From positions 1 through 15,281 of the forward strand of contig JAPYMU010000049.1 in the NCBI GenBank assembly GCA_028286165.1: a DNA stretch of 15,281 nt. Reading direction: 5' to 3'. How positions within the stretch are numbered: the stretch's first letter is position 1; each line of letters begins with the position of its first letter. Both the position numbers and the translations under genes were made by a program. This document shows positions 6,084-13,860 of the stretch, in pieces. The DNA comes from Spongiicolonus versatilis. GTDB lineage: Bacteria > Pseudomonadota > Gammaproteobacteria > Arenicellales > Spongiicolonaceae. The notes beneath the pieces are model-generated. The model did no database searches, had not been told where the DNA came from, and saw only the letters and a program-made list of their open reading frames with translations.

Positions 6084-7360
6084 TTGCCCTGCTTACCGTC
6101 ATCCTGTTTGCAATGGTGGCCATTAATGTGCCCATTGCGGTGACCCTGGGCATCATCGGCACCGTCGGCCATCTGGCCAACACCGGGGAGTTGGGGCTGT
6201 ACGACATGCCCCTCAAGTTGTTTGAAGGGGCGACCAATTTTCCGCTGATTGCAATTCCGCTGTTTGTTCTGGCCGGTGCGCTGATGAACACCACCGGCAT
6301 TTCCGCGCGGCTGATAGAACTGGCGATGGTGCTGGTGGGTTTTGTCCGCGGCGGGCTGGCCATGGTCAACGTGGCGGTGTCCATGTTCTTTGCCGAAATT
6401 TCCGGCAGCGCCGTGGCCGATGTTGCGGCGACCGGTTCGGTGATGATTCCGGCCATGAAAAGGCGCAAGTACTCCCCGGCATTTGCCGCGGCGGTGACCT
6501 CGTCCTCCGCATCGCTGGCCATCATTATCCCCCCGTCCATCCCGATGATTCTCTACGCCGCATTTGCCGATGTGTCGGTGGTGCAGTTGTTTGTGGCCGG
6601 CATTGTGCCCGGCGTGCTGGGTGGTTTTGCGATGCTGTGCGTGTGCTGGCTGGTTGCCCGCCGCTACAACCTGCCGCGGGAAGCGGCTTTTGACCTGGTC
6701 AACCTGGGGCGGAAATTCTGGGCGGCCAAGTACGCCCTGATGCTGCCGGTCATTATTTTGGGGGGCATTTTCGGGGGGCTGGTGACGGCCACCGAAGGCG
6801 CCGGGCTGGCGGTGCTGGCGGCGGCGGTCATCGGCTTTGGCATTCACCGCGATTTGGATATTCGCCGGTTTCACAAGGCGCTGATCGAGGGCGTGATGCA
6901 AACCGGGGCCGTGATGCTGCTGGTGTCCACATCGGCGGTGCTGGGGTTGTTTCTGACGCAAAGCCAGGTGCCCCAGCAGTTCGCCGCCTGGGCGGTGGCG
7001 GCGGTTGAAAACAAATACCTGGTGCTGGCGCTGCTCAATGGTTTGCTGCTGCTGCTGGGGATCTTCCTGCACGGGGCGGCGGCCATTGTGCTGGTTGTCC
7101 CCATTGTCCTGCCGCTGGCCCTGGCTGTGGGGGTGGATCCGCTGCATTTCGGGTTGATTGTGACTTTGAATTTGGCCATCGGCCAGCAGACGCCGCCGGT
7201 GGCCAGCGTCCTGGCCACATCATGTTCCATCGCCAAAGTGGACATGGCGCGGGCCACTCGCGCCAATTTGCCGTTTATCGGCATTCTGCTGGCGGCGCTG
7301 CTGCTGGTGACTTACGCGCCCGCGGTGCCTTTGTTTCTCGTGGAGTATTTTTACCGGTGA
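6080..7360 (+). CDS. dctM: TRAP transporter large permease subunit (DctM family)
   Basis: The 426-residue protein is hydrophobic throughout with about 11-12 predicted helices and family landmarks: PIAVTLGIIG near the N terminus, FPLIAIPLFVLAGALMN, FAEISGSAVADVAATGSVMIP, SSSASLAIIIPPSIPMILYA, EGAGLAVLAA, and a C-terminal GQQTPPVASVL. Start ATG 6080 is favoured over ATG 6062 because it forms an ATGA overlap with dctQ and matches the usual N terminus. Its stop overlaps the next gene's GTG start. Confidence 0.95.
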   Translation: MIALLTVILFAMVAINVPIAVTLGIIGTVGHLANTGELGLYDMPLKLFEGATNFPLIAIPLFVLAGALMNTTGISARLIELAMVLVGFVRGGLAMVNVAVSMFFAEISGSAVADVAATGSVMIPAMKRRKYSPAFAAAVTSSSASLAIIIPPSIPMILYAAFADVSVVQLFVAGIVPGVLGGFAMLCVCWLVARRYNLPREAAFDLVNLGRKFWAAKYALMLPVIILGGIFGGLVTATEGAGLAVLAAAVIGFGIHRDLDIRRFHKALIEGVMQTGAVMLLVSTSAVLGLFLTQSQVPQQFAAWAVAAVENKYLVLALLNGLLLLLGIFLHGAAAIVLVVPIVLPLALAVGVDPLHFGLIVTLNLAIGQQTPPVASVLATSCSIAKVDMARATRANLPFIGILLAALLLVTYAPAVPLFLVEYFYR

Positions 7361-8394
7361 ACAGGCTGCGGATAGCGTTTGTCCCCGGAGACCCCGGCGG
7401 CATTGGCCCGGAGTTGACGGTGAAGGTTTTGTCATCGCCTCCTCCCGATGTGGATATTCTGCTGGTCGGGGATGAAAAAGTTGTCACCCGCGGGGAGCAA
7501 ACCGCCGGCGCGCGCATTGACCGCACTCCGGTGGCCGGGGATTCCTTATCCGCCGCATGGCCCGCGCACCCTCACCCTCTCTTGTTCTTGCAACAAAATG
7601 GCGCTTCGCCGGAAGAGATTGCTCCCGGCAGCGCCACGGCCGCCGGCGGGCGGGCGTCACTGCGGGAGTTGGAGTGCGCCGTTGATTTGGCGGCGCGCGG
7701 CATTGTGGATGGCGTGTGTTTTGCCCCGCTCAATAAACAGGCGATGAAACTGGGGGGAATGGACGCGCAGGACGAACTTCACCACCTCGCCGGTTTTCTG
7801 GGGTTCAGCGGCTGTCTCAGTGAAATTAACATCACCGACGCGGGCGTGTGGACGAGCAGGGTGACCAGCCATGTGCCGCTGCGCCGGGTGCCGGATTTAA
7901 TTGACCGGGAAAAAATCAAGGCATCGGCGCGGCTTTTATCGCGCGCTTTGCGGGAATACGGGGTGCCTTCTCCGCAAATCGCGGTTGCCGCGTTGAACCC
8001 CCATGGCGGTGACGGCGGCAACTTCGGGCGGGAGGAAATTGACATCATCGCCCCGGCGGTGAAGGAATTGCGCGAGGAGGGCATGCGGGCGGCCGGGCCG
8101 TATCCCGCCGACACGTTGTTTCGCCGGGTGCTTTCAGAAAACATTCACGGCGTGGTGACCATGTACCATGACCAGGGGCAAATCGCCCTGAAGTTGCAGG
8201 GCTTTGAGCGCGGCGTGTCGGTGCTGGGCGGTTTGCCGGTGGCGGTGGCGACGCCGGCGCATGGCACCGCATATGATATCGCCGGGCGGAATGCGGCCTT
8301 CACCGGCGCCACCGAGGCGGCGCTGCAAGTGGTGATTCGGATGGCGGCGCAAAAGCGCGAGCGCGCCCGGGGCCAAGAGCAGCATGAAAATTAA
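7357..8394 (+). CDS. PdxA-like NAD-dependent dehydrogenase, probably acting on a non-phosphorylated acid
   Basis: The 345-residue product starts at GTG 7357, whose TG overlaps the dctM stop, directly before the family opening IAFVPGDPGGIGPE (6-19). It retains APLNKQAM (123-130), the three metal histidines H172 (TSHVPL), H216 (LNPHGGDGG) and H271 (YHDQG), and K279. However the GHTE substrate motif of PdxA is replaced by DELHH (139-143), and the positions of E. coli PdxA N283 and R292 appear to be S288 and V297. Those residues bind the phosphate-bearing substrate in PdxA, so a role in vitamin B6 synthesis is unlikely. Relatives such as TphB oxidise and decarboxylate non-phosphorylated acids. 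Here it probably handles a sugar-acid intermediate. Alignment is by eye. Confidence 0.8.
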   Translation: MNRLRIAFVPGDPGGIGPELTVKVLSSPPPDVDILLVGDEKVVTRGEQTAGARIDRTPVAGDSLSAAWPAHPHPLLFLQQNGASPEEIAPGSATAAGGRASLRELECAVDLAARGIVDGVCFAPLNKQAMKLGGMDAQDELHHLAGFLGFSGCLSEINITDAGVWTSRVTSHVPLRRVPDLIDREKIKASARLLSRALREYGVPSPQIAVAALNPHGGDGGNFGREEIDIIAPAVKELREEGMRAAGPYPADTLFRRVLSENIHGVVTMYHDQGQIALKLQGFERGVSVLGGLPVAVATPAHGTAYDIAGRNAAFTGATEAALQVVIRMAAQKRERARGQEQHEN

Positions 8395-9568
8395 ACACGT
8401 CAGGGCAAAAGTATTTCGCTGGAAGGGTGAGGTGGTTCCGCCGCAGAGTCACTTTTGCACCAATCCCATGGACTTGCTTGCCGGCATCGACTCAAGCCGC
8501 GACACCATGGCGCCGTTCCGCTTTCACGAATGGCTGGTGGTGGAGGTGGAATGCGACAACGGGCTGGTGGGAACGGGCAACGCCGCGCTGGCGCCGTCGG
8601 TGGCCCAAAAGGTGGTCAATCATTTTCTGGCGCCGCTGGTCATCGGCGCCGACCCCTGGGATTATGAGTTGCTGTGGCAGCGCATGTACCGCAGCACCGT
8701 GGCCTGGGGCCGGAAAGGCGTTGCCATGGCCGCGATTAGCGCGGTGGACTTGGCCGTCTGGGATATTTTAGGCAAGGCGGCGCGCCAGCCGGTGTTCAAA
8801 CTGCTGGGCGGCCGGCTGAAGGAAAAAATACCGGTTTACGCCAGCAAACTGTACAGCCAGCCGCTGGACTCGCTGGCCGCCGAGGCGGAAAAGTACCGGC
8901 GGCAGGGTTTTCAGGCGGTGAAAATGCGTTTTGGCTGGGGCCCGGCCGACGGCGCCACGGGCATGCGGCGCAACGTGGACCTGGTCAAAACGGTGCGCGA
9001 CGTTGTGGGTGACGATGTGGACATCATGGCCGAGGCCTACATGGGCTGGACCATGGAATATGCCCGGCGCATGCTGCCGCTGCTGTCGCCCTTTAATTTG
9101 CGCTGGCTGGAGGAGCCGGTGCTGCCGGACCACATCAACAATTACGCCGAACTGCGCGCGCTGGGCGATATTCCCATCTCAGGCGGCGAGCATGAGTTCA
9201 CCCTGCATGGGTTCCAGCAACTGCTGGATGCGGGCGCCGTGGACGTTGTGCAATACGACACCAACCGCGTCGGCGGCATTACCGCGGCGCGCAAAGTCAA
9301 CGCGCTGGCCGCGGCGCACGGCGTGCCGGTGATTCCCCATGCCGGGCAGATGCATAACTACCACCTGGTGATGTCCGACCTGAACTGCCCCATGGCCGAG
9401 TATTTTCCGGTGCATGGCGTGGAGATCGGCAACGAATTATTTTATTACCTGTTTGACGGCGACCCCGAGCCGCAGGACGGATTCCTGCAGTTGTCGGATG
9501 ACGTGCCGGGCCTGGGCATTTCCATCAGCACTGCACACGCCGGTAATTTTGACATTGTGGAAGAGTGA
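8384..9568 (+). CDS. Enolase-superfamily acid-sugar dehydratase, L-rhamnonate dehydratase-like
   Basis: The 394-residue protein has the enolase capping domain (about 1-125) and barrel. AVDLAVWDILGKA (120-132) and VFKLLGG are typical. The segment KMRFGWGPADGATGMRRN (180-197) corresponds to the K-x-x-x-x-WGPxDGxxGxRxx signature of L-rhamnonate dehydratase. Metal ligands are E217 (AEAYMGWT), E243/E244 (WLEEP) and E269 (SGGEH); the catalytic His-Asp dyad is H319 (IPHAG) with D292 (QYD). These enzymes remove water from an aldonate to give a 2-keto-3-deoxy acid. RhmD-like proteins are diverse, so the true substrate (rhamnonate, lyxonate, mannonate or other) is unresolved. The start overlaps the PdxA-like gene by 11 bases. 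It is the last gene of the operon and faces the asparagine-synthetase-like gene. Confidence 0.85.
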   Translation: MKIKHVRAKVFRWKGEVVPPQSHFCTNPMDLLAGIDSSRDTMAPFRFHEWLVVEVECDNGLVGTGNAALAPSVAQKVVNHFLAPLVIGADPWDYELLWQRMYRSTVAWGRKGVAMAAISAVDLAVWDILGKAARQPVFKLLGGRLKEKIPVYASKLYSQPLDSLAAEAEKYRRQGFQAVKMRFGWGPADGATGMRRNVDLVKTVRDVVGDDVDIMAEAYMGWTMEYARRMLPLLSPFNLRWLEEPVLPDHINNYAELRALGDIPISGGEHEFTLHGFQQLLDAGAVDVVQYDTNRVGGITAARKVNALAAAHGVPVIPHAGQMHNYHLVMSDLNCPMAEYFPVHGVEIGNELFYYLFDGDPEPQDGFLQLSDDVPGLGISISTAHAGNFDIVEE

Positions 9569-9587
9569 AACGGGCCGCCGCCCGGCG

Positions 9588-11174
9588 TCACCCCATCCAC
9601 CGCCGCCACCAGGCCTGAAACATCAGCGCCGTCCACAAATTCGTTTCGTGGTTGCGCCGGCCCGACAGGTGTTCCTGCCATTGGCGGCGCACCGGGAGGG
9701 GCTGGAATAAACCGTGCGCGTTCAGCGATTTTTCGCTGAGCAAATCTTCCGCCCATTCGCGCAGCGGGCCGCGCAGCCAGTTGCTGTAGGAAACCACAAA
9801 GCCCTGCTTGGGGCGGTCGATGAGTTTGCGCGGGACATGCTTGTACAAAACGTTGCGCAGCACCCACTTGCTCTCGCCCCCGCGCAATTTGAAACGGTTC
9901 GGCAGACTCCAGGCGAAAGCCACCACCCGGTGGTCCAGAATCGGCACCCGCACCTCCAGCGACACCGCCATGCTGGCGCGGTCCACCTTGGTCAGGATGT
10001 CGTCCGGCAGGTAGTTCAGCGTGTCGATGAACAGCATGCGCGACAGTGCATCGCCGAGCAGGCCGCCGGGCTCGGCGATGGCGGCGGTGACCTCGGCATC
10101 ACCGATGTGCGGCATCAGTTCACGGTGATGCCAGGCGTTGATGCGGTGGTAGCGCATGCGGCCTTCGCCCACCGCAAGCCGCTGCCGCTGGTGGCGCATG
10201 AAATCTTCCAGCCGCGGCGGCCGGCACGATTCCGGAATGCGATCCCACAGTTCAGTCACCGTTTTTCGCGTTGTGCGCTTGAATGCATCGGCGCGCGAGG
10301 CGTTGCGGCGCAGCACCAGCGGATACTGGCCGTAGCCGGCGAACAACTCATCACCGCCGTCGCCGGACAGCGCCACCGTGACATTGCGCCGCGTCAACTC
10401 GGAAAGGATAAAAGTGGGAATCATGGACGGGTCGGCAAACGGCTCGTCGTACACATCGGCCAGTTTTGGAATCACCCGCAGCGCATCGGCGGACGTGACA
10501 TACAACTCGGTGTGGTCGGTGCCCAGGTGCTGTGCCACCGCGGCGGCGTGGGGCGCTTCGTCGCCCTCCTCAAAGCCGATGGAAAAAGTGCGCACCGGCC
10601 GCGCCGACAGCGACTGCATCAGCGCCACCACGGTGGACGAGTCGATGCCGCCGGACAGGAACACGCCGAGCGGCACATCGGCAATCATCCGCCGCCGCAC
10701 CGCATCGCTGAGCAGGCGCTCCAATTCCTCCACCGCCTCGCCGTCGCCGCCGTCAAACGGCACCTTTTGCGCGGCGCGGATGATGTCGGTGAGTTGCCAG
10801 TAATGTTCAATCGTGGTTGCACCGTCGGCGTTGCGGACCAGCATGGCGCCGGGCGCCAGCGCGTGGATGCCTTCATAAATGCTGAGCGGATTCGGCACGT
10901 AACTGAAGCGCAAAAAAGACGCCGCGGCCAGGGGCGAGATGCGCGGCGTCCATTCGGGGTGGGCGCGCAGCGCCTTGAGTTCCGAGCCGAACAGAAATAA
11001 TCTTCCCGCCGCGCCGTAGTACAGCGGCTTGATGCCGAGCCGGTCGCGGGCCAGGTAAAGTTTTTGCTCCTCGGGCCCGCGCGGGCGCAAGGTGGCGGCC
11101 ATGGCCTCGGCGGCCGCCCGCAAACGGTCTTCAGGCGCGCCGGCCCGGGTGACAAAACCCGCTAAGCCGCACAT
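9588..11174 (-). CDS. Asparagine-synthetase-like protein with most of the glutaminase domain deleted
   Basis: The frame begins MCGLAGFV at ATG 11174 and gives 528 residues; relatives are about 620-640. Residues 1-37 match the start of the glutamine amidotransferase domain, up to RGPEEQ (32-37), then the sequence jumps directly to KLYLARDRLGIKPLYY (38-53). About 95 residues are missing, including the R-x-x-I-x-D, NGEIYN and SDTE motifs that hold and hydrolyse glutamine. Cys2 remains. The synthetase domain is intact: SGGIDSS PP-loop (174-180), YDEPFAD (242-248) and SGDGGDELFAGY (270-281), with the late KVDRASMAVSLEVRVPILDHR region. It could use free ammonia, or be decaying. It lies among polysaccharide genes, where such enzymes amidate sugars or proteins. 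No clear SD. Confidence 0.8.
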   Translation of the reverse strand: MCGLAGFVTRAGAPEDRLRAAAEAMAATLRPRGPEEQKLYLARDRLGIKPLYYGAAGRLFLFGSELKALRAHPEWTPRISPLAAASFLRFSYVPNPLSIYEGIHALAPGAMLVRNADGATTIEHYWQLTDIIRAAQKVPFDGGDGEAVEELERLLSDAVRRRMIADVPLGVFLSGGIDSSTVVALMQSLSARPVRTFSIGFEEGDEAPHAAAVAQHLGTDHTELYVTSADALRVIPKLADVYDEPFADPSMIPTFILSELTRRNVTVALSGDGGDELFAGYGQYPLVLRRNASRADAFKRTTRKTVTELWDRIPESCRPPRLEDFMRHQRQRLAVGEGRMRYHRINAWHHRELMPHIGDAEVTAAIAEPGGLLGDALSRMLFIDTLNYLPDDILTKVDRASMAVSLEVRVPILDHRVVAFAWSLPNRFKLRGGESKWVLRNVLYKHVPRKLIDRPKQGFVVSYSNWLRGPLREWAEDLLSEKSLNAHGLFQPLPVRRQWQEHLSGRRNHETNLWTALMFQAWWRRWMG

Positions 11175-11241
11175 GGCATGTTTGCGCTGCAGGGTGAAGG
11201 CGGTGGCATGGCGCGTTAATGTAGCACATTGACGGCGGCGG

Positions 11242-11896
11242 TTAATCGTCGCCGAGCACGGTGCGCGCCAGGGGCAAATACTGCTTCTCAACAATTTGCG
11301 CTACGTCAAAATTCTTTTTTGCGTAGTCGCGAATTTGCCGGCGCATGCCGAGGGCGGTGGCGCGGTTTTTTGCAATGACGGCGGCGACATGCTCGCGGTC
11401 GGTGATTTTGTCTTCCGCGACGACGTCAATGAACGGCAGCGAGGCATCCAGATTGGTCGCGCCGGCCTCGGAAACCACCAGGCCGAGGCCGCCGGCCATG
11501 GCTTCCAGACACACGTTTGCATGCCCCTCGGATTCGCTCAGCAGCACCAGGCTGGCGTAGTCGGTTAATTTATTTTCAATTTGCTCCCGGCTCCATTCAC
11601 CGAGGTAGTTTTCGCTGAGCCCTCTGTCATCATCCATGGGCCCGGCAAAATCCAATCCGGGAATGCCGCAAAAAAGATGCTGCCGCTTTCTGCGGTTGAC
11701 GATGGCCAGGTAAATGGAACGCTCTTTGTGCTTTGGCGTTTCGGTGAAGCGGTACTTTTCGGTCATCAAGCCGTTGGGAATAGTGTGCGCGCGGCCGGGC
11801 GCGGCGCCGGCCGCCAGATAATGGCGCCGGATGTTTTCGGACAGGCAGATCCGGCGGAACAGGCGGGCCGGCGCATAAGAGGAAAGCGATTCTCAT
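11242..11896 (-). pseudogene. Glycosyltransferase (GT-B fold) remnant lacking most of the N-terminal domain
   Basis: Bases 11892-11242 encode the C-terminal half of a GT-B glycosyltransferase: LSENIRRHYLAAGA, HTIPNG, RRKRQHLFCGIPGLDFAGP, NYLGEWSREQIENKLTDYA, LLSESEGHANVCLEAMAGGLG and LVVSEAGATNLDASLPFIDV. The frame is closed by a TGA at 11893-11895. A start-like segment MRIAFLL begins at ATG 11896 in the next frame and soon becomes nonsense, fitting an out-of-frame internal deletion that removed some 130-150 residues. A TTG/ATG at 11769/11766 could start only a 174-175-residue fragment. I therefore call it a pseudogene. It precedes the asparagine-synthetase-like gene by 67 bases on the same strand. 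Confidence 0.7.
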
Positions 11897-11943
11897 CGCG
11901 CCGCCTCGGTCCGGCGCAAAGTTGCCGGGTGGGGGAATTTTTC

Positions 11944-11958
11944 CTTAAGTGTCCTTAG
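11944..11958. repeat. Left copy of a 15-base inverted repeat
   Basis: CTTAAGTGTCCTTAG; its exact reverse complement is at 12144-12158. Read outward, both copies present CTAAGGACACTTAAG upstream of the divergent glycosyltransferase remnants, and each is followed by an AATTCC-x-CCCC string. Confidence 0.8.
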
Positions 11959-12054
11959 CGACCAGCCGGCCGGCGGGACGGCTTATTGATTAGTGCACGA
12001 AAATCCCTTATTTTTGGCCGCTGATGGCTGGTGAGGGCTGCCCGCAGAGCGGGG

Positions 12055-12170
12055 GCGGTTTACTTAACCGCAAAGCCCGGCCGCAGCCTCGCCAACGAAA
12101 AAAACCGCAGAAAACCGCCATGAAAGCCGCCCGGTCATCGCACCTAAGGACACTTAAGAACGAACCGCAG
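12055..12170. repeat. Degenerate periodic repeat spacer between the divergent glycosyltransferases
   Basis: The stretch has recurring short units (AACCGCAAAG, ACCGCAGAAA, ACCGCCATGAAAG, ACCTAAGGAC, ACTTAAGAAC, AACCGCAGAA) at roughly 10-13 base steps. It reminds me of the widespread intergenic ACC(G/A)C-x-AAGGAC type repeats of many proteobacteria; this is a recollection, not a search result. A 6-bp hairpin GCGGTT/AACCGC lies at 12055-12071. The right inverted-repeat copy is at 12144-12158. Confidence 0.4.
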
Positions 12171-12982
12171 AATTCCGCCCCCATTGGCATTGTTGTGGAC
12201 AGCCTGGGCGGGGGCGGCGCCGAGCGGATTGCGCTTGTGGTTGCCGAAGGGTTGGCGGCGGCCGGGCACCGGGTGGACCTGCTTTTATGCACCACCCGCG
12301 GGCATTACCTGCCGGCGGTGCGCGGTTATGCGCGGGTGTGCACTTTGCATACGCGCTATTGGAGCAGCCGCCGGCGCGAGTTGCGCCGCGCTGTCCATCC
12401 ATCGGTGCGCGTCGCGCATTTTGGACCGCGCTGGAGTCCGCTGTGGTTTTCATGGCTGCGGGTGGCGCGGGCAGGCTGTTTGTGCAAAAAGACTTTCCCA
12501 CTCTGCTGCGCGCTTTTGCCCGGCTGGCGAATCAAAAAATGCGCCTGGTCATTGTCGGTGAAGGCGGCGAGCGCCTTGCTCTGGAAAATCTTGCAAGTGA
12601 ACTGGGCATTGCCGGGCGCGTGGATTTCCCCGGCTGGGTTGCGAATCCGTTTGCACTGATGTCCCGCGCGCGGCTTTTTGTCTTGTCCTCGCGCTACGAG
12701 GGGCTGAGCAATGTGCTGATAGAAGCGCTGGCCTGCGGCTGCCCGGTGGTCAGCACCGACTGCCCGCATGGCTCGCGCGAGATTCTGGAAAACGGAAAAT
12801 GGGGCGCGCTGGTGCCGGTGGGTGATGATGCCGCGCTTGCCGCGGCCATGGAAGATGCGCTGCGGACGCAGCCTGACCGCGGCGCGCTGCGCGAGCGCGC
12901 GGAATTTTTTACGGTGGAACGGACGGTTAGGGAATACGAAAAAATTCTGGTGAACGGCGGCGGGATAACGGAAGTCCAATGA
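12120..12982 (+). pseudogene. Glycosyltransferase family 4 remnant with an internal frameshifting deletion
   Basis: In one frame, ATG 12120 leads to IGIVVDSLGGGGAERIALVV, AAAGHRVDLLLCTTRGHYLPAV and RYWSSRRRELRRA, the opening of the N-terminal GT-B domain. By about 12385-12430 the match ends. The C-terminal domain then appears in another frame: VFMAAGGAGRLFVQKDFPTLL, RLVIVGEGGER, LGIAGRVDFPGW, LFVLSSRYEGLSNVLIEALACG, STDCPHGSREIL and GALVPVGDD, to the stop at 12982. Together the parts reach about 260-285 residues against 350-380 for the family, so around 100 residues are missing and the frame is broken. The 3' end overlaps the FkbM-type gene in an ATGA junction, showing the gene was part of an operon. 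A longer upstream start at 12024 falls in repeat sequence. Confidence 0.75.
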
Positions 12983-13803
12983 GGATTAACGACCGTATCC
13001 GGCGCTGGAAATTTTCCCGCAAGGGGAGATTGCCATGCCTGGTATTTAATCTTACCCGCGGAATACGCGGCGGCTTGTGGCTTCGGTACGACAGCCGGCG
13101 AGAGGTTTACCACGCCGATATTCCCGGGCATGGCGCGCGCATTTACCTGTCACGGCCGCATCAAGCCTGGCGCATGCGCCGCGGTGCAATCGCCAGGCTG
13201 GAACAATTGGCGCGGATGTATTCGCTTGACACGGTGGAGGTTGCCGACCGCGATGTGGTGGTGGATGCGGGCGCCAACATTGGCGAACTTGGCATGTATT
13301 ACGCGCTTGTGCGGGGGCGGGATGTGAATTATTTCGCCCTTGAGCCGGTTGACAAAGAGGTGCAGTGCTGCCGGTTAAACAACCCCGGTAAAACGGTGCT
13401 GCAGCAGGCGTTGTGGAAAGAAAACGGCCGCGTTAGATTTTACCGGTCCACCGCATACAATGACGACAGTTCCATTATTGAGCCGCTGCATTATGAGAGC
13501 GCGGCTGATATTTCGGCCGTCACCGTGGAAAAATTTGCCAACCGCCACGGCATCGATAAAATTAAAATTCTGAAAGTCGAAACCGAGGGCGCCGAGCCGG
13601 AGGTTTTAATGGGCGCGGAGAAAATTCTCCACCGCATCGAGTATGTCGCCGCCGACCTCGGTCCCGAGAGAGGGCCGGAGGAAAAGTCGACGTTTCCCAT
13701 GGTGGTGGATTTTTTGTATTCGCGGGGGTTTAAGTTGGCCAGCGAGTACGGCTATTACCGAAGAAATTTTCTTTTTCGGAATCACAACCCGGCCTGTCGA
13801 TGA
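12979..13803 (+). CDS. FkbM-family SAM-dependent methyltransferase
   Basis: The 274-residue product has the FkbM fold: SAM motif VVVDAGANIGELGMYYA (about 92-108), an acidic FALEPVDKE strand, QALWKENGRVRFYRS with NDDSSIIEP, and the late LKVETEGAEPEVLMGAEKIL motif (near 195-214), where many relatives read K-x-D-V-E-G. FkbM-type enzymes O-methylate sugars or polyketides; in a polysaccharide locus, methylation of a glycan residue is plausible. No deletion is visible. The start overlaps the preceding glycosyltransferase stop by four bases (ATGA). It converges on the family 2 glycosyltransferase with 16 bases between them. Confidence 0.85.
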   Translation: MRINDRIRRWKFSRKGRLPCLVFNLTRGIRGGLWLRYDSRREVYHADIPGHGARIYLSRPHQAWRMRRGAIARLEQLARMYSLDTVEVADRDVVVDAGANIGELGMYYALVRGRDVNYFALEPVDKEVQCCRLNNPGKTVLQQALWKENGRVRFYRSTAYNDDSSIIEPLHYESAADISAVTVEKFANRHGIDKIKILKVETEGAEPEVLMGAEKILHRIEYVAADLGPERGPEEKSTFPMVVDFLYSRGFKLASEYGYYRRNFLFRNHNPACR

Positions 13804-13816
13804 ATGCGTTGCGCGG

Positions 13817-13860
13817 CCCTCACCCTCTGCGCCGGCACCGCCGCAGCGCATGGGTGAGGG
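13817..13860. other. Hairpin at the convergent end of two polysaccharide genes
   Basis: CCCTCACCC (13817-13825) pairs with GGGTGAGGG (13852-13860) and TGCGC (13828-13832) with GCGCA (13846-13850), leaving a 13-base loop. There is no T-run, so it may be a bidirectional transcription barrier or a REP-like element. Most of it lies inside the last codons of the minus-strand glycosyltransferase. Confidence 0.5.

Noticed and set aside
5921..7147. Minus-strand 408-residue open frame opposite dctQ/dctM
   Set aside because: Histidine and glutamine-rich antisense of membrane helices; DctM motifs are clear on the plus strand.
9571..9584. Small hairpin CGGGC/GCCCG between the convergent RhmD-like and asparagine-synthetase-like genes
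   Set aside because: Only 5 bp and no T-run; not enough to call a terminator.
9714..11000. Plus-strand 428-residue open frame opposite the asparagine-synthetase-like gene
   Set aside because: No motif; the minus strand carries PP-loop and other catalytic motifs in the right order.
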